A stretch of DNA of 64,000 bases from CAZPXZ01 sp965221505 (GTDB taxonomy: Bacteria > Pseudomonadota > Alphaproteobacteria > Rhodobacterales > CAZPXZ01). Numbering within the stretch: the stretch's first letter is position 1; every line of letters begins with the position of its first letter. The stretch lies in the NCBI GenBank assembly GCA_965221505.1, contig CBDCSI010000001.1, positions 1,860,001 to 1,924,000 of the forward strand, written 5' to 3'. The notes beneath the pieces are model-generated. The model worked only from the letters and a program-made list of their open reading frames with translations, had not been told where the DNA came from and did not search any database. Made by a program: the position numbers and the translations under genes. This document shows positions 56,032 through 64,000 of this stretch, one piece after another.

Positions 56032-57339
56032 GTGCCAGACCGCACCGGAATCGCGTTCGCGTCGCCCCGTTCCGGCGAAGGCAAGACGACGGTCACGCTC
56101 GGCGTTCTCGCTGCGCTGCGGCGGTCCGGAGCGGCGGTTCAGGCGGCCAAGAGCGGACCTGACTACATCGACGCCCAGTTCCTCGCGGCAGCGACGGGAA
56201 CGCCGTGCCTGTCGCTGGACAGCTGGGCCATGGAACCGGACCGGCTGCGCGCGCTTGCGGGTTCCGGAGAGGGACTGCTCGTCGTCGAAGGCGCCATGGG
56301 ATTGCACGACGGCGCGCCGGATGCGGCGGACCCGTTCGGTCGGGGAAGCACCGCCGAGCTGGCGCTGGCGCTCGACCTCCCGGTGATCTTGGTCCTCGAC
56401 GTGTCGCGCCAGGCGCAAACCGCGGCAGCGGTCGCGAAGGGTCTGGCAGAATTCCGGAGCGGGATAGAGGTTCGAGGAGCGATTCTGAATCGCGTCGCCT
56501 CCCGCCGCCACGAGCGGACGATTCGACGAAGCTTCGCAGCCAGCGGGATGCCGGTCCTGGGAGCGATCCCGCGCCGGGAAGAGCTGTCGATTCCGTCCCG
56601 ACACCTCGGGCTGGTCCAGCCCGGGGAGTGCGGCAACTGGACGCAGCTGCTCGACGCCGCGGCCGCCGCGGCCGAGGAACATGTCGATCTGGTTCGAGTC
56701 CGGGAGGCGGCGGCGCCCCTCGTTCCGGGCAGGAGGCCGGAGAGCCTTCCGCCGCTCGGCCAGCGGATCGCAGTCGCGAGAGACGACGCGTTTTCGTTCC
56801 TTTACGAACACCACCTCCGCGCCTGGCGCGAGGCCGGCGCGGAGATCCGCTTCTTTTCTCCGCTAGAGGACGAGTCGCCCGCGTCCGATTCGGACTCGGT
56901 GTTCCTTCCCGGCGGATATCCCGAGTTGCATGCGGGCCGGCTGGGCTCCCGTTCGCGGTTTCGCGCCGGCATGCGAGCCGCCGCTGCACGAAGCGCGACG
57001 GTCTACGGAGAGTGCGGCGGATACATGGCCCTCGGCCGCGCGCTCACGGATCGGCGGGGAGACGAACATCCGATGCTGGGGCTCCTGCCCGTCGACACCA
57101 GCATCGCCTCGCCCCGGATGACGCTCGGCTATCGGCTTCTGCGGCCGCATCCGAATCCGCTTTGGCCGGATTCCGCGCTCGCCGCCCACGAGTTTCATTA
57201 CGCAAGCGAGATTCCCTACCCGCAAGCGGCGGAACCCCTCTTCTCCGCATGGGACAGCGAGGGAAATCCGCTTCCCGACTTGGGTCTGCGCCGGGGCCGG
57301 GTCATGGGTTCCTTCGCCCATGTCATCGACCGGAAGTAG
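56032..57339 (+). CDS. cobB: Cobyrinate a,c-diamide synthase
   Basis: 435 aa. ATP- and glutamine-dependent amidation of the a and c side chains. N-terminal dethiobiotin-synthase-like ATPase with SPRSGEGKTTVTLG and VEGAMGLHDG; C-terminal class I-like glutaminase with the nucleophile Cys in VYGECGGYMALGRAL and a final His in GSFAHVIDRK. GTG start 3 bases after cobA. The end overlaps cbiD by 20 nt. Called cobB here because of the size and the context; CbiA is the name used in the anaerobic route. Confidence 0.92.
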   Translation: MPDRTGIAFASPRSGEGKTTVTLGVLAALRRSGAAVQAAKSGPDYIDAQFLAAATGTPCLSLDSWAMEPDRLRALAGSGEGLLVVEGAMGLHDGAPDAADPFGRGSTAELALALDLPVILVLDVSRQAQTAAAVAKGLAEFRSGIEVRGAILNRVASRRHERTIRRSFAASGMPVLGAIPRREELSIPSRHLGLVQPGECGNWTQLLDAAAAAAEEHVDLVRVREAAAPLVPGRRPESLPPLGQRIAVARDDAFSFLYEHHLRAWREAGAEIRFFSPLEDESPASDSDSVFLPGGYPELHAGRLGSRSRFRAGMRAAAARSATVYGECGGYMALGRALTDRRGDEHPMLGLLPVDTSIASPRMTLGYRLLRPHPNPLWPDSALAAHEFHYASEIPYPQAAEPLFSAWDSEGNPLPDLGLRRGRVMGSFAHVIDRK

Positions 57340-58459
57340 TCCGCCCGAGGCAGGGCCCAGCGAACGCCCCGGCGAGGGCACGCGCGCGGAAGCCGGGCTG
57401 CGCAAGGGCTGGACGACCGGTTGCTGTGCGGCGCTCGCCGCCAAGGCGTCGACCGCGGCGCTCTTCACTGGCGAGTTCCCCAAGCGCGTCTCCATCCGGC
57501 TGCCGGGCGGCGAGGAGCCGGTCTTCCCGCCGACGTGCCAACGGCAGGGCCCGGGCTGGGCAGAGTGCGGCATCGTCAAGGACGCCGGCGACGACCCGGA
57601 CGTGACCCACGGCGCCACTGTCGTCGCCCGCGTATCCCGCGGGCCGCCCGGCAGCGGGGTGACATTTTGCGCCGGACCGGGCGTCGGAACGGTAACGCTT
57701 CCCGGCCTGCCCGTTGCGGTGGGCGAGCCCGCGATCAATCCGGCGCCACGGAGAATGATCCTGGAGGCGATCCGGTCCGTCGCGCCGGACGCCTCGCATC
57801 CGCCCGATCTGACCGTGATCCTGTCGGTGCCGGGCGGAGAGGAACTGGCGCTGCGCACCTGGAATCCGAGGCTCGGAATCGTCGGCGGGCTCTCCATACT
57901 CGGCACAACCGGAATCGTTCGTCCGTTCTCCTGCTCGGCCTGGATCGCCTCCATCCGGCGCGGCATCGACGTCGCCGTCGCCCGCGGCCGGCCGCACGTC
58001 ATCGCCGCGACCGGCAACATGTCAGAGCGCGCCGCGCGGGACCGGCACGGTCTCGCGGAGACCGACTGCCTCGACATGGGCGACTTCGTCGGGGGAACCC
58101 TCGGCTATCTGCGCCGGCATCCCGTACCCCGGCTGACCCTCGCCGGCGGCATCGCCAAGTTCACAAAATTGGCCCAGGGAGCGCGGGATCTCCACTCTAA
58201 GCGCTCCCGCGTCGACTTCCCCGAATTGCGCCGATGGCTCGAGAATCAGGGGGTCCGCGCAGACGGGGTCGAAGGCGCGAACACGGTTCTGGAAGCGTAC
58301 GGCCTCTTGGGCGAGCCCTTCGCGCGGTGCGTCGCTCGCCGCGCGCAGGAAGAGGCGCTGGCGGCGCTCGGGGGCGCGCCGGTCGAGGTCGAGGTTCTCG
58401 TCTGCGACCGGTCCGGCAACGTGCTGGCCGTCGAGGATTTTCGGAGGGCCGGGCCTTGA
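57320..58459 (+). CDS. cbiD: Cobalt-precorrin-5B C1-methyltransferase
   Basis: 379 aa. Seen: LRKGWTTGCCAALAAKASTA near the N-terminus, then VGEPAINPAPRRMI and GTTGIVRPFS, all standard CbiD blocks. CbiD methylates C1 and acts in the cobalt-early pathway (aerobic organisms use CobF). ATG at 57320 lies inside cobB, in another frame. The end overlaps the cobK start by 4 nt. Confidence 0.93.
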   Translation: MSSTGSSPPEAGPSERPGEGTRAEAGLRKGWTTGCCAALAAKASTAALFTGEFPKRVSIRLPGGEEPVFPPTCQRQGPGWAECGIVKDAGDDPDVTHGATVVARVSRGPPGSGVTFCAGPGVGTVTLPGLPVAVGEPAINPAPRRMILEAIRSVAPDASHPPDLTVILSVPGGEELALRTWNPRLGIVGGLSILGTTGIVRPFSCSAWIASIRRGIDVAVARGRPHVIAATGNMSERAARDRHGLAETDCLDMGDFVGGTLGYLRRHPVPRLTLAGGIAKFTKLAQGARDLHSKRSRVDFPELRRWLENQGVRADGVEGANTVLEAYGLLGEPFARCVARRAQEEALAALGGAPVEVEVLVCDRSGNVLAVEDFRRAGP

Positions 58460-59208
58460 AGGTCCTGGTACTCGGGGGAACGGCGGAGGCGAACGCGCTT
58501 TGCGACCGGCTCAGCGCCGCCGGCGTTTCGATTCTCCTGTCGCGGGCGGGGGCGCTCCGCGCCATGCCCGCCAGCGAACACCCCGTTCGCGTCGGCGGAT
58601 TCGGCGGCGCGGAGGGTCTGGCGGAGACGCTCCGCCGGGACGGCTTCACGCATGTGATCCTCGCCTCGCATCCCTTCGCGTCGCGCATCGCCGGCAATGC
58701 GGTGAACGCCGCAGGAGTTTGCGGTCTTCCCATACTCCGTATCGACCGGCCTCCCTGGCCGCGGGAAAGGGGATGCCTTTGGCGGGAATTCGACTCGTTC
58801 GACGCGATCGCCGCCGCCTTGCCGGAGCGGTCCCGAATCTTTCTCGCCATCGGAAAGCGGAACCTCGACGCCTTCGCCTCCCGTGCCGACCTGCAATTCG
58901 TCTGGCGCAGCATGGAGCCCTCCGATACCCGGCTGCGGGGGAAGGAGGTCGTCGGGCGACCGGCCGCGACTACGGAGGAGGAGGTTCTATTCCTCGAGGG
59001 GCATCGCATCGACTGCGTCGTCGCCCGAGACTCCGGCGGGACGCACGGCTACGCCAAGATCGCGGCGGCGGAGCGACTCGGCATTACGCTCTTCCTTCTC
59101 CGCCGACCGAGCCTTCCGCAGTGCGCTTCCGTGCAGACCGTCGACGAGGCCGTGACGTGGTTGGCCGGTGCCGGACGGGTCGCCACAGGCGCTCGCAGGA
59201 GTTCCTGA
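58456..59208 (+). CDS. cobK: Precorrin-6A (cobalt-precorrin-6A) reductase
   Basis: 250 aa, start TTG 58456 (overlaps the cbiD stop). Family blocks: VLVLGGTAEANALCDRL, VILASHPFASRIAGNAVNA, RIDRPPW, AIGKRNLDAF and VVARDSGGTHGYAKIAAAER. Reduces the macrocycle with NAD(P)H. Last gene of the operon. The longer frame from 58234 is antisense-like composition and is rejected. Confidence 0.92.
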   Translation: MKVLVLGGTAEANALCDRLSAAGVSILLSRAGALRAMPASEHPVRVGGFGGAEGLAETLRRDGFTHVILASHPFASRIAGNAVNAAGVCGLPILRIDRPPWPRERGCLWREFDSFDAIAAALPERSRIFLAIGKRNLDAFASRADLQFVWRSMEPSDTRLRGKEVVGRPAATTEEEVLFLEGHRIDCVVARDSGGTHGYAKIAAAERLGITLFLLRRPSLPQCASVQTVDEAVTWLAGAGRVATGARRSS

Positions 59209-59233
59209 GGCGGAACGAGGCGGATCGCCGATC

Positions 59234-59249
59234 GGGCGCCGATGCGCCC
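59234..59249 (+). terminator. Hairpin after the cobalamin operon
   Basis: GGGCGC (59234-59239), loop of 4, GCGCCC (59244-59249), 26 bases after cobK and before the converging exonuclease gene. No T-tract. Confidence 0.4.
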
Positions 59250-59440
59250 TGGGCACCGCAGCGAGAGAAGGGCTCGCTCCTCCCACCGTCCCGACACGCC
59301 GAATGCGGTCCGCACCCGTTCCCCTGTTGGCGGCAGCCGCATCGGGGCCACGAGATGTCAGGCTCGTCCGATCGGGGCGGGCGGCAGACGAAATGCAGGC
59401 CGCGTCTCAACCGGGCGCTGCCGGGCGCAACCTTGCGAGC

Positions 59441-60163
59441 TTACTGGTTGAACGTCGCTCCGAGAAACAGGCCGACCGCGAACGCCGCAATCACGGTGCC
59501 CCAGCCGAACCGGCCCTTCCGGGGCTCGACAGCAGGCGCTTTCTCCTCTCGGCGATCGTCGCTTCTCGGCGAAGGGGGGCGCGTTCGCTCCGGCGCTTCG
59601 ATCGCGTTGTCGATCCTGTAGAAGATCGCCGCCAACGTGAACGCCAACTGTGCGTCTTCCAGTGCGTCATGCACCGACCCGACCCTGCCCTCGCGTCCGA
59701 ACGCTCGAATCGCGTCGACCAGTTTGCTGCCCTTGCGTTGCCCTCCGTTATACTCCTGGAACCGTCTCATCGTGCAATAGCTTCGATTTGGTGCGAGGGT
59801 TTTCACGCCGGCTCGCTCGAATTCCGCGTTCAGGAACCGCTTGTCGAACGAGGCGTTGTGGGCGATGACGGGCGAGGTGCCGATGAACTCGCGGATCTCT
59901 TCGGCGATCTCGGAAAACGGAGCCTCGTTCGCCACGTCCTCGTCGGTGATCCCGTGAATTCGCGACGCGCCGCTGGGGATGGGCCGCTGCGGGTTGACCC
60001 GAAAACTCAAACTCTTGCCGTGAAGTCCGTCGGGGCGCTCCTTCAGCTGGCTGAAGTCTGCGCGAATGAGGCCGACCGAGACGACGCGCTCCGTCCGAGG
60101 ATTCAATCCCGTCGTCTCGACGTCGACGACGACCGCCTCGTCAAATCCGGTAAAATAGTTCAC
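59441..60163 (-). CDS. DnaQ-like 3'-5' exonuclease with C-terminal membrane segment
   Basis: 240 aa from GTG 60163, GGGAGGG upstream. Exonuclease motifs: Exo I VVVDVETTGL (Asp14, Glu16), Exo II IAHNASFDKRF near residue 103, Exo III HDALEDAQ near 165, the DEDDh pattern of DNA polymerase III epsilon and RNase T. After about residue 190 there is a charged Pro/Arg linker and a hydrophobic run (GTVIAAFAVGLFLGATF) to the end, suggesting membrane attachment. Its polymerase role is doubtful; it could degrade RNA or DNA at the membrane. Confidence 0.82.
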   Translation of the reverse strand: MNYFTGFDEAVVVDVETTGLNPRTERVVSVGLIRADFSQLKERPDGLHGKSLSFRVNPQRPIPSGASRIHGITDEDVANEAPFSEIAEEIREFIGTSPVIAHNASFDKRFLNAEFERAGVKTLAPNRSYCTMRRFQEYNGGQRKGSKLVDAIRAFGREGRVGSVHDALEDAQLAFTLAAIFYRIDNAIEAPERTRPPSPRSDDRREEKAPAVEPRKGRFGWGTVIAAFAVGLFLGATFNQ

Positions 60164-61005
60164 TGAATGTCCCTCCCGCTGCCCGGCGATAACGCCGACG
60201 GACCCGACGGCTCAAGCCGTTCTTGCCTCCGGCCGGAGTGTCGCAGCGCGAGAGCCGCAGTTCCAGGGAGCGGCGTGGCGTTCCGCCGGAGGCGATCGAG
60301 CAGTCGGCAGAGAGTCGACCTGGCCGCAGTTCTTGTCAACCGCGCCAAAACCGAGGAGCCGCCATGCGGTCCAGCTCCGTGCTGCCGCCTGGCCTTTCGG
60401 CAAGACGCAGACCCGAATCGGTTCGGGGATCCTGCGGATCTCGCACGGGCCGGCACGGTTCGGTTCGGGCGCACCGCGAAGCCCGTCGCATGAACGACCG
60501 CCTGTGTGCCGTCACGGATAGATCGCTTTCCCCGGCGGGGATTCGTCGGATCGTCGGGTCCGCAGGCGGTATGAGGGGAGGGGGAGGCGCGGTCCCGAAA
60601 CCTCGATCCGGGACCTCGAGACGAAGGCGCCCGTCATGGGCATGCTACGCGCCCGACGCAGTATCGCCGCGAAGAACCGCCGGGCTCGCGACGAAGAAGT
60701 AACGGTTGACCGTCGCCGTCGACGCCGAGTGGCCCGCGACGGCAGGGCGACAAGCTCGCAGCGGGGGCGCCTCGCACCCGTCCCTCGTCGAAACGGGGCT
60801 GAAGCGGCTGATCGGAGCAAGGTCGCCCTCTATCGCCTCCCGATCGCGGGACCGGTTCGAGTCGAACGAAGGCCGAGACGCTCGCTACGAGGCGCTGGCC
60901 CAACAGGACCGCCGAGCGTTGCCGATCCGGACAGTGCCGTCGCTCCGACCGTCCGTTCTGCGGAGAAGAGGCGTCGCCCTTCGGGTCGCGGGCTTCCGCG
61001 CTCGC
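60164..61005. other. Intergenic stretch, no gene seen
   Basis: About 840 bases of G+C-rich DNA. Frames on both strands are open by base composition alone and translate to Arg/Ser/Pro-rich strings. No RNA gene or repeat found. Confidence 0.45.
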
Positions 61006-61989
61006 TCAGGGATCCCGACTCTCGCTCGACGCTTCGATCGCCTCCCTGATCTGTCGCGCCAGATCCACAAATCTGCCCCGTTCGCTCAGGTCGAGCATCC
61101 ACGACTGGATTTCTCCGTCCAACCCAGCCAACGACTCCCCCATTTTCCGTGCCGTCGGCGTTCGGGCGTATGCGAGAACGATCAACAACTCTTCGGGTTC
61201 GAAATTTTGCGTCAGGAAGGAGTCCGCTTTCTCCTGGAGGACCGCAAAACTCCGCCGCAGGTCCTTCGCCGCGTTCTCTCGAATGCGGTCGGCCTCCTCT
61301 TCGCCGAATTCCGGATCGCTCTCCCGCTTGCCCTCGATGAAGTTCTCCGTGGCCGCGGCACCCGCCTCGTAGAAGTCTCGCTCGATACGCAGCGCCTGAA
61401 GCAGCGCCCGGGTCGACTCGGAGCGCACCGGCTCCCGGTCCGGAAGGGTGCCGTCCAGCGCGTCCTGCATGAGCTGCCGCATGTTCTCGTCGAGCATCTT
61501 CGGCAACAACTCCCGCATCTTCCGTCCGGCTTCGGTACGGTGAAACGCGAGTATCTCCCGCTGTTCCTGCAGGGTAAACGCGCGCGAAAGCGCTCCTGCC
61601 ACGAACGCGTAATACTCCGGCGCAATTCCGAGAAAATACCGGTAGACCATACCGTCGATCCGAGCCAATGCCGCTTCGTCGAGATCGGGATTGCGGATTG
61701 CGAAATGCCTCGTCGCCAGCGAGGAGATCGAGGCGGCGCGATCCTCCAGCACCCGGTCGTACTCCAGCAGACGAAGCAACGACATGGAGACCGCCAGGCC
61801 GTCGTCGGCCTCCCCGGAAGCGGACTGGGAGAGCGCCGCGAAGCCGACGAGCGCCATCGCGCAGACGGACAGGACGAGCCGAAGTCCTCTGCGGCCGTCC
61901 GCGCCCGTCCCGCCCGAACGAGCGGTCGGGGCCGTCCGGTCGTCAGCGACGGTCCGAACCGTTCGAACCTCGAGGCTTCCCGAACGCAC
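61006..61989 (-). CDS. Exported DUF2059-like protein, first paralogue
   Basis: 327 aa from GTG 61989 (GGGAGGAG upstream; the open frame back to 62916 overlaps the next gene and is not coding). A hydrophobic helix lies near residues 37-55 (LVLSVCAMALVGFAALS), either a signal or anchor. Two DUF2059-like units follow: FTLQEQREILAFHRTEAGRK with its after-block, and a second, divergent one ending FEPEELLIVLAYARTPTARK. DUF2059 proteins are periplasmic or membrane-associated, of unknown function. Same strand as two related genes. Confidence 0.6.
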   Translation of the reverse strand: MRSGSLEVRTVRTVADDRTAPTARSGGTGADGRRGLRLVLSVCAMALVGFAALSQSASGEADDGLAVSMSLLRLLEYDRVLEDRAASISSLATRHFAIRNPDLDEAALARIDGMVYRYFLGIAPEYYAFVAGALSRAFTLQEQREILAFHRTEAGRKMRELLPKMLDENMRQLMQDALDGTLPDREPVRSESTRALLQALRIERDFYEAGAAATENFIEGKRESDPEFGEEEADRIRENAAKDLRRSFAVLQEKADSFLTQNFEPEELLIVLAYARTPTARKMGESLAGLDGEIQSWMLDLSERGRFVDLARQIREAIEASSESRDP

Positions 61990-62057
61990 GTCGCTCCTCC
62001 CTGCCCGTTCCCCGAAAGCGCACGGTTCGGCCCAGCCGCCCGCGGCCGGAAGCCCCG

Positions 62058-62942
62058 CTACTCCTCTGCCTCCGCCGGGGGCTGCGTTCCCGCGATCGCC
62101 CTCACTTCGGCCATCAACTCCGCATACGCGTCCGATTCCTTCGACCGCACCAACCAGCCGCCCGTCTGCCGCATCACTTCGGGAAGGGTTCTGCCCAGTC
62201 TCGCCGAAACCTCGGAGCGGGCGAAGTCGAGCATGGCCCGCTGTTCCTCCAGCGTGAAGTGTTCCGCCAGCGACGCCTCCAGGTCCGCCATCAGCCAGGG
62301 TACGGTTTCGCCGAGTCGGGCTGCGACCAGTCCGCGAACCCGGTTCGCCGCTTCCTCGTCCAGGGAGGGGTTGGCGGCCCGGGCCTCGTTGACGAGCCGC
62401 CGCGCGAGCGTCGCGCCGCCCTGCATCAGCCGTTGCTCGAACTGCATGGCGGCAAACAGGGCCGCGGTGAGTTCGGAGGCTGCCGGGCGCTCTTCCGGGT
62501 CCGGCGGGTTCCGAAGGTAATTCGGCAGGCCGTTCCAGAGCTCCGCGAGAATCTGCGGCATCAGACGCAGGGACCGGGAACCGAGATCCGACCGGTAATA
62601 GGCGAGCAGTTCCGCCAAGTCGTCGTCGGAAAGGGCCTCGGCGATTACGCCGCCGGCCAGCCGCAGCAACTCCGGCTGAATGCGAACCCCGTAGTCCTGC
62701 ATCGCGGCAACCAGCTTGCCCTGCGTATCGGGGTCCAGCGTCCGGTTCCGACCAAGGCTCGCCGCTACGGACATGGCGGTATCGTTGCCGGCCGTTCCTT
62801 CCAGGAGCCGATCGATTCGGAGAACGGACACGATCTCCAACACGTCCGGGGGTACCTCCCCGTCGCCGGAATCGGCCCGTACCGTCGTGCAAAGGAGCAA
62901 GATCCCCAATGCCCACACGGACCTCTGAAGCGTCGTCGCCAT
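62058..62942 (-). CDS. Exported DUF2059-like protein, second paralogue
   Basis: 294 aa, ATG 62942. A clean signal peptide (VWALGILLLCTTVRA) is followed by two alike units: one with ALSDDDLAELLAYYRSDLGS, the other with FTLEEQRAMLDFARSEVSAR. Each has the pattern L-x-x-L-x-x-Y/F-x-R-S that I associate with DUF2059. Related in layout to both flanking paralogues. Function unknown. Confidence 0.62.
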   Translation of the reverse strand: MATTLQRSVWALGILLLCTTVRADSGDGEVPPDVLEIVSVLRIDRLLEGTAGNDTAMSVAASLGRNRTLDPDTQGKLVAAMQDYGVRIQPELLRLAGGVIAEALSDDDLAELLAYYRSDLGSRSLRLMPQILAELWNGLPNYLRNPPDPEERPAASELTAALFAAMQFEQRLMQGGATLARRLVNEARAANPSLDEEAANRVRGLVAARLGETVPWLMADLEASLAEHFTLEEQRAMLDFARSEVSARLGRTLPEVMRQTGGWLVRSKESDAYAELMAEVRAIAGTQPPAEAEE

Positions 62943-63406
62943 TCCGTCCTCCCGAAAACTGCGAATCTCCCCAGCCTCGAAGGGGATCGCTCCTACACGG
63001 CCGGCTGACCTCGAGCGGGTTTCGGATTGGGTTTCCGATTTCCTCGGGCGAAGGAAAGCCCCTCAGGCGGCACCGTTCCAGCGAGCATAGCGGACCGGAG
63101 CGGAAGGCGGCGAATCGCTGCCGGAATTCGCGCGCTTCGCCTTGGCTCGACGCATGACGGTAGTTCGTCTCGGACCCTCGCGTTCGGCCGGCCTTTCCCG
63201 GAATCCGGGCGGCAAGTACGGGAAAGCGAAAGGTTCGCCGCCTGCCGGCGCGGCCTCGCGCGCCGTCAACCGAGCGAGACCCGTCCCGTTCGCCTTCGGC
63301 GGGCAGCCCCGTTCAATCGCCGTCTCGTAGCGCATGCGACGCGTGACCCGCGCTCCGAGGCCGTGTAGAGACGTCGGAAGCTCCTCCTGCCGACCGGCTC
63401 CGAGGA
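62943..63406. other. Intergenic stretch, no gene seen
   Basis: About 460 bases between the second and third DUF2059-like genes. Nothing recognisable; it presumably holds the promoter of the second gene on the minus strand. Confidence 0.4.
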
Positions 63407-64000
63407 TCACTCGGACGCCGCCTCCCGCAAGTGCGAGATCGCAACGGCCGTCACCTTATCCGCCAATTCGGCATACTCCGGCGTGTCCGTCAGCCGCGCG
63501 ATCCAGCCAACGGCCTCTGGAACGAAGGTCCAATGCCACGCATGGTACCGCATCGACGCGTCGCTACGGAAGTAGGCGACGAGGGCTTGCCGTTCCTCGG
63601 GCGTGAACTCCGCCGCCAACCTCTCGCCGGCTCCCGCCTTCAGCCAGGGCAGGATGCGGCCCAGCCGGTCCAGGAAGTCTCTGCGAATCTCGTTTGCTCC
63701 CTGCGCATCCAGACCGGGATTCCTGAGCTTGACCGTACTGATCGTTTCCTCTGCCCAATACTCCCCTGCGCCCATGATTCGCCGCTCGTACTCCAATGCC
63801 GTCAGCAACTCGGCAGCGGGTCCGGGCACGTCCGGAGCTTCCTTCGGGTCCGGCATCGCCCGCAAGAGCAGCAGCGCGTGTCTCTCGGACGCGTTTAGGA
63901 TCTTCGCTATCCGCGGCCCCGTCCGCATGCCGAAATCCGACCGATTATAATCGATCAATTCGATCAATTCCGCTTCGGACAAGGCTGCGGACATCGATTC
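63407..64000 (-). CDS. DUF2059-like protein, third paralogue (5' end outside window)
   Basis: 198 codons in window. The frame stays open to base 64000; the ATG at 63994 is probably internal because the other two copies have about 80 more residues before the first unit. Seen: ALSEAELIELIDYNRSDFGM, then EFTPEERQALVAYFRSDASM, the same two-unit layout as the gene at 62058. Function unknown. Confidence 0.58.
   Translation of the reverse strand, partial: ESMSAALSEAELIELIDYNRSDFGMRTGPRIAKILNASERHALLLLRAMPDPKEAPDVPGPAAELLTALEYERRIMGAGEYWAEETISTVKLRNPGLDAQGANEIRRDFLDRLGRILPWLKAGAGERLAAEFTPEERQALVAYFRSDASMRYHAWHWTFVPEAVGWIARLTDTPEYAELADKVTAVAISHLREAASE

Noticed and set aside
1..64000. CRISPR arrays, rRNA genes, phage structural genes
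   Set aside because: No regularly spaced direct repeats, no rRNA-like segments and no phage head or tail proteins were seen.

Overview
The window is high-G+C DNA from what looks like an alphaproteobacterium. The evidence is a 14-gene nuo operon that runs straight into a biotin ligase, a type III pantothenate kinase and an RNase J, then tRNA-Leu, trigger factor, clpP, clpX, lon and tRNA-Val. The genus cannot be read from the sequence. Most genes sit in tight operons with 1-31 nt overlaps and frequent GTG or TTG starts.

Layout. (1) 1-4314: 3' part of a surface protein with nine whole fibronectin type III repeats and a C-terminal outer-membrane barrel. (2) 5152-22615: a sigma70-like promoter, nuoABCDEFGHIJKLMN (respiratory complex I), then birA, coaX and rnj. 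(3) 22764-28939: tRNA-Leu(UAG), tig, clpP, clpX, lon and tRNA-Val(UAC), a protein folding and turnover block. (4) 28959-32384, minus strand: a TPP riboswitch followed by thiB-thiP-thiQ (thiamine uptake), then a beta-hydroxyacid dehydrogenase. (5) 33444-37815, plus strand, lower G+C: a defence-type island with a DUF3696 AAA ATPase, a decayed partner gene, and a Septu-like pair (PtuA ATPase plus PtuB HNH-type nuclease). (6) 38074-44183, minus strand: a urea/short-amide ABC importer (urtABCDE) with a formamidase gene, fmdA. (7) 44463-48222: a frameshifted IS1380-family transposase, a HigB/HigA toxin-antitoxin pair with its own promoter and palindromic operator, and more than 1 kb without a recognisable gene. 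(8) 48223-48480: a small lipoprotein gene on the minus strand. (9) 48864-59208: nine overlapping or near-abutting genes that supply the corrin-ring steps of cobalamin synthesis. They include a CbiX-CobH fusion with a histidine-rich linker and a CbiG-CobJ fusion; CbiX, CbiG and CbiD point to the cobalt-early (anaerobic-type) route. (10) 59441-64000, minus strand: a DnaQ-like exonuclease with a C-terminal membrane segment and three secreted DUF2059-like paralogues, the last cut by the window end.

The most notable regions are the defence island, the fusion-rich cobalamin operon and the DUF2059-like array. I found no CRISPR array, no reverse transcriptase next to the Septu pair, and no system that I can show to be wholly new.
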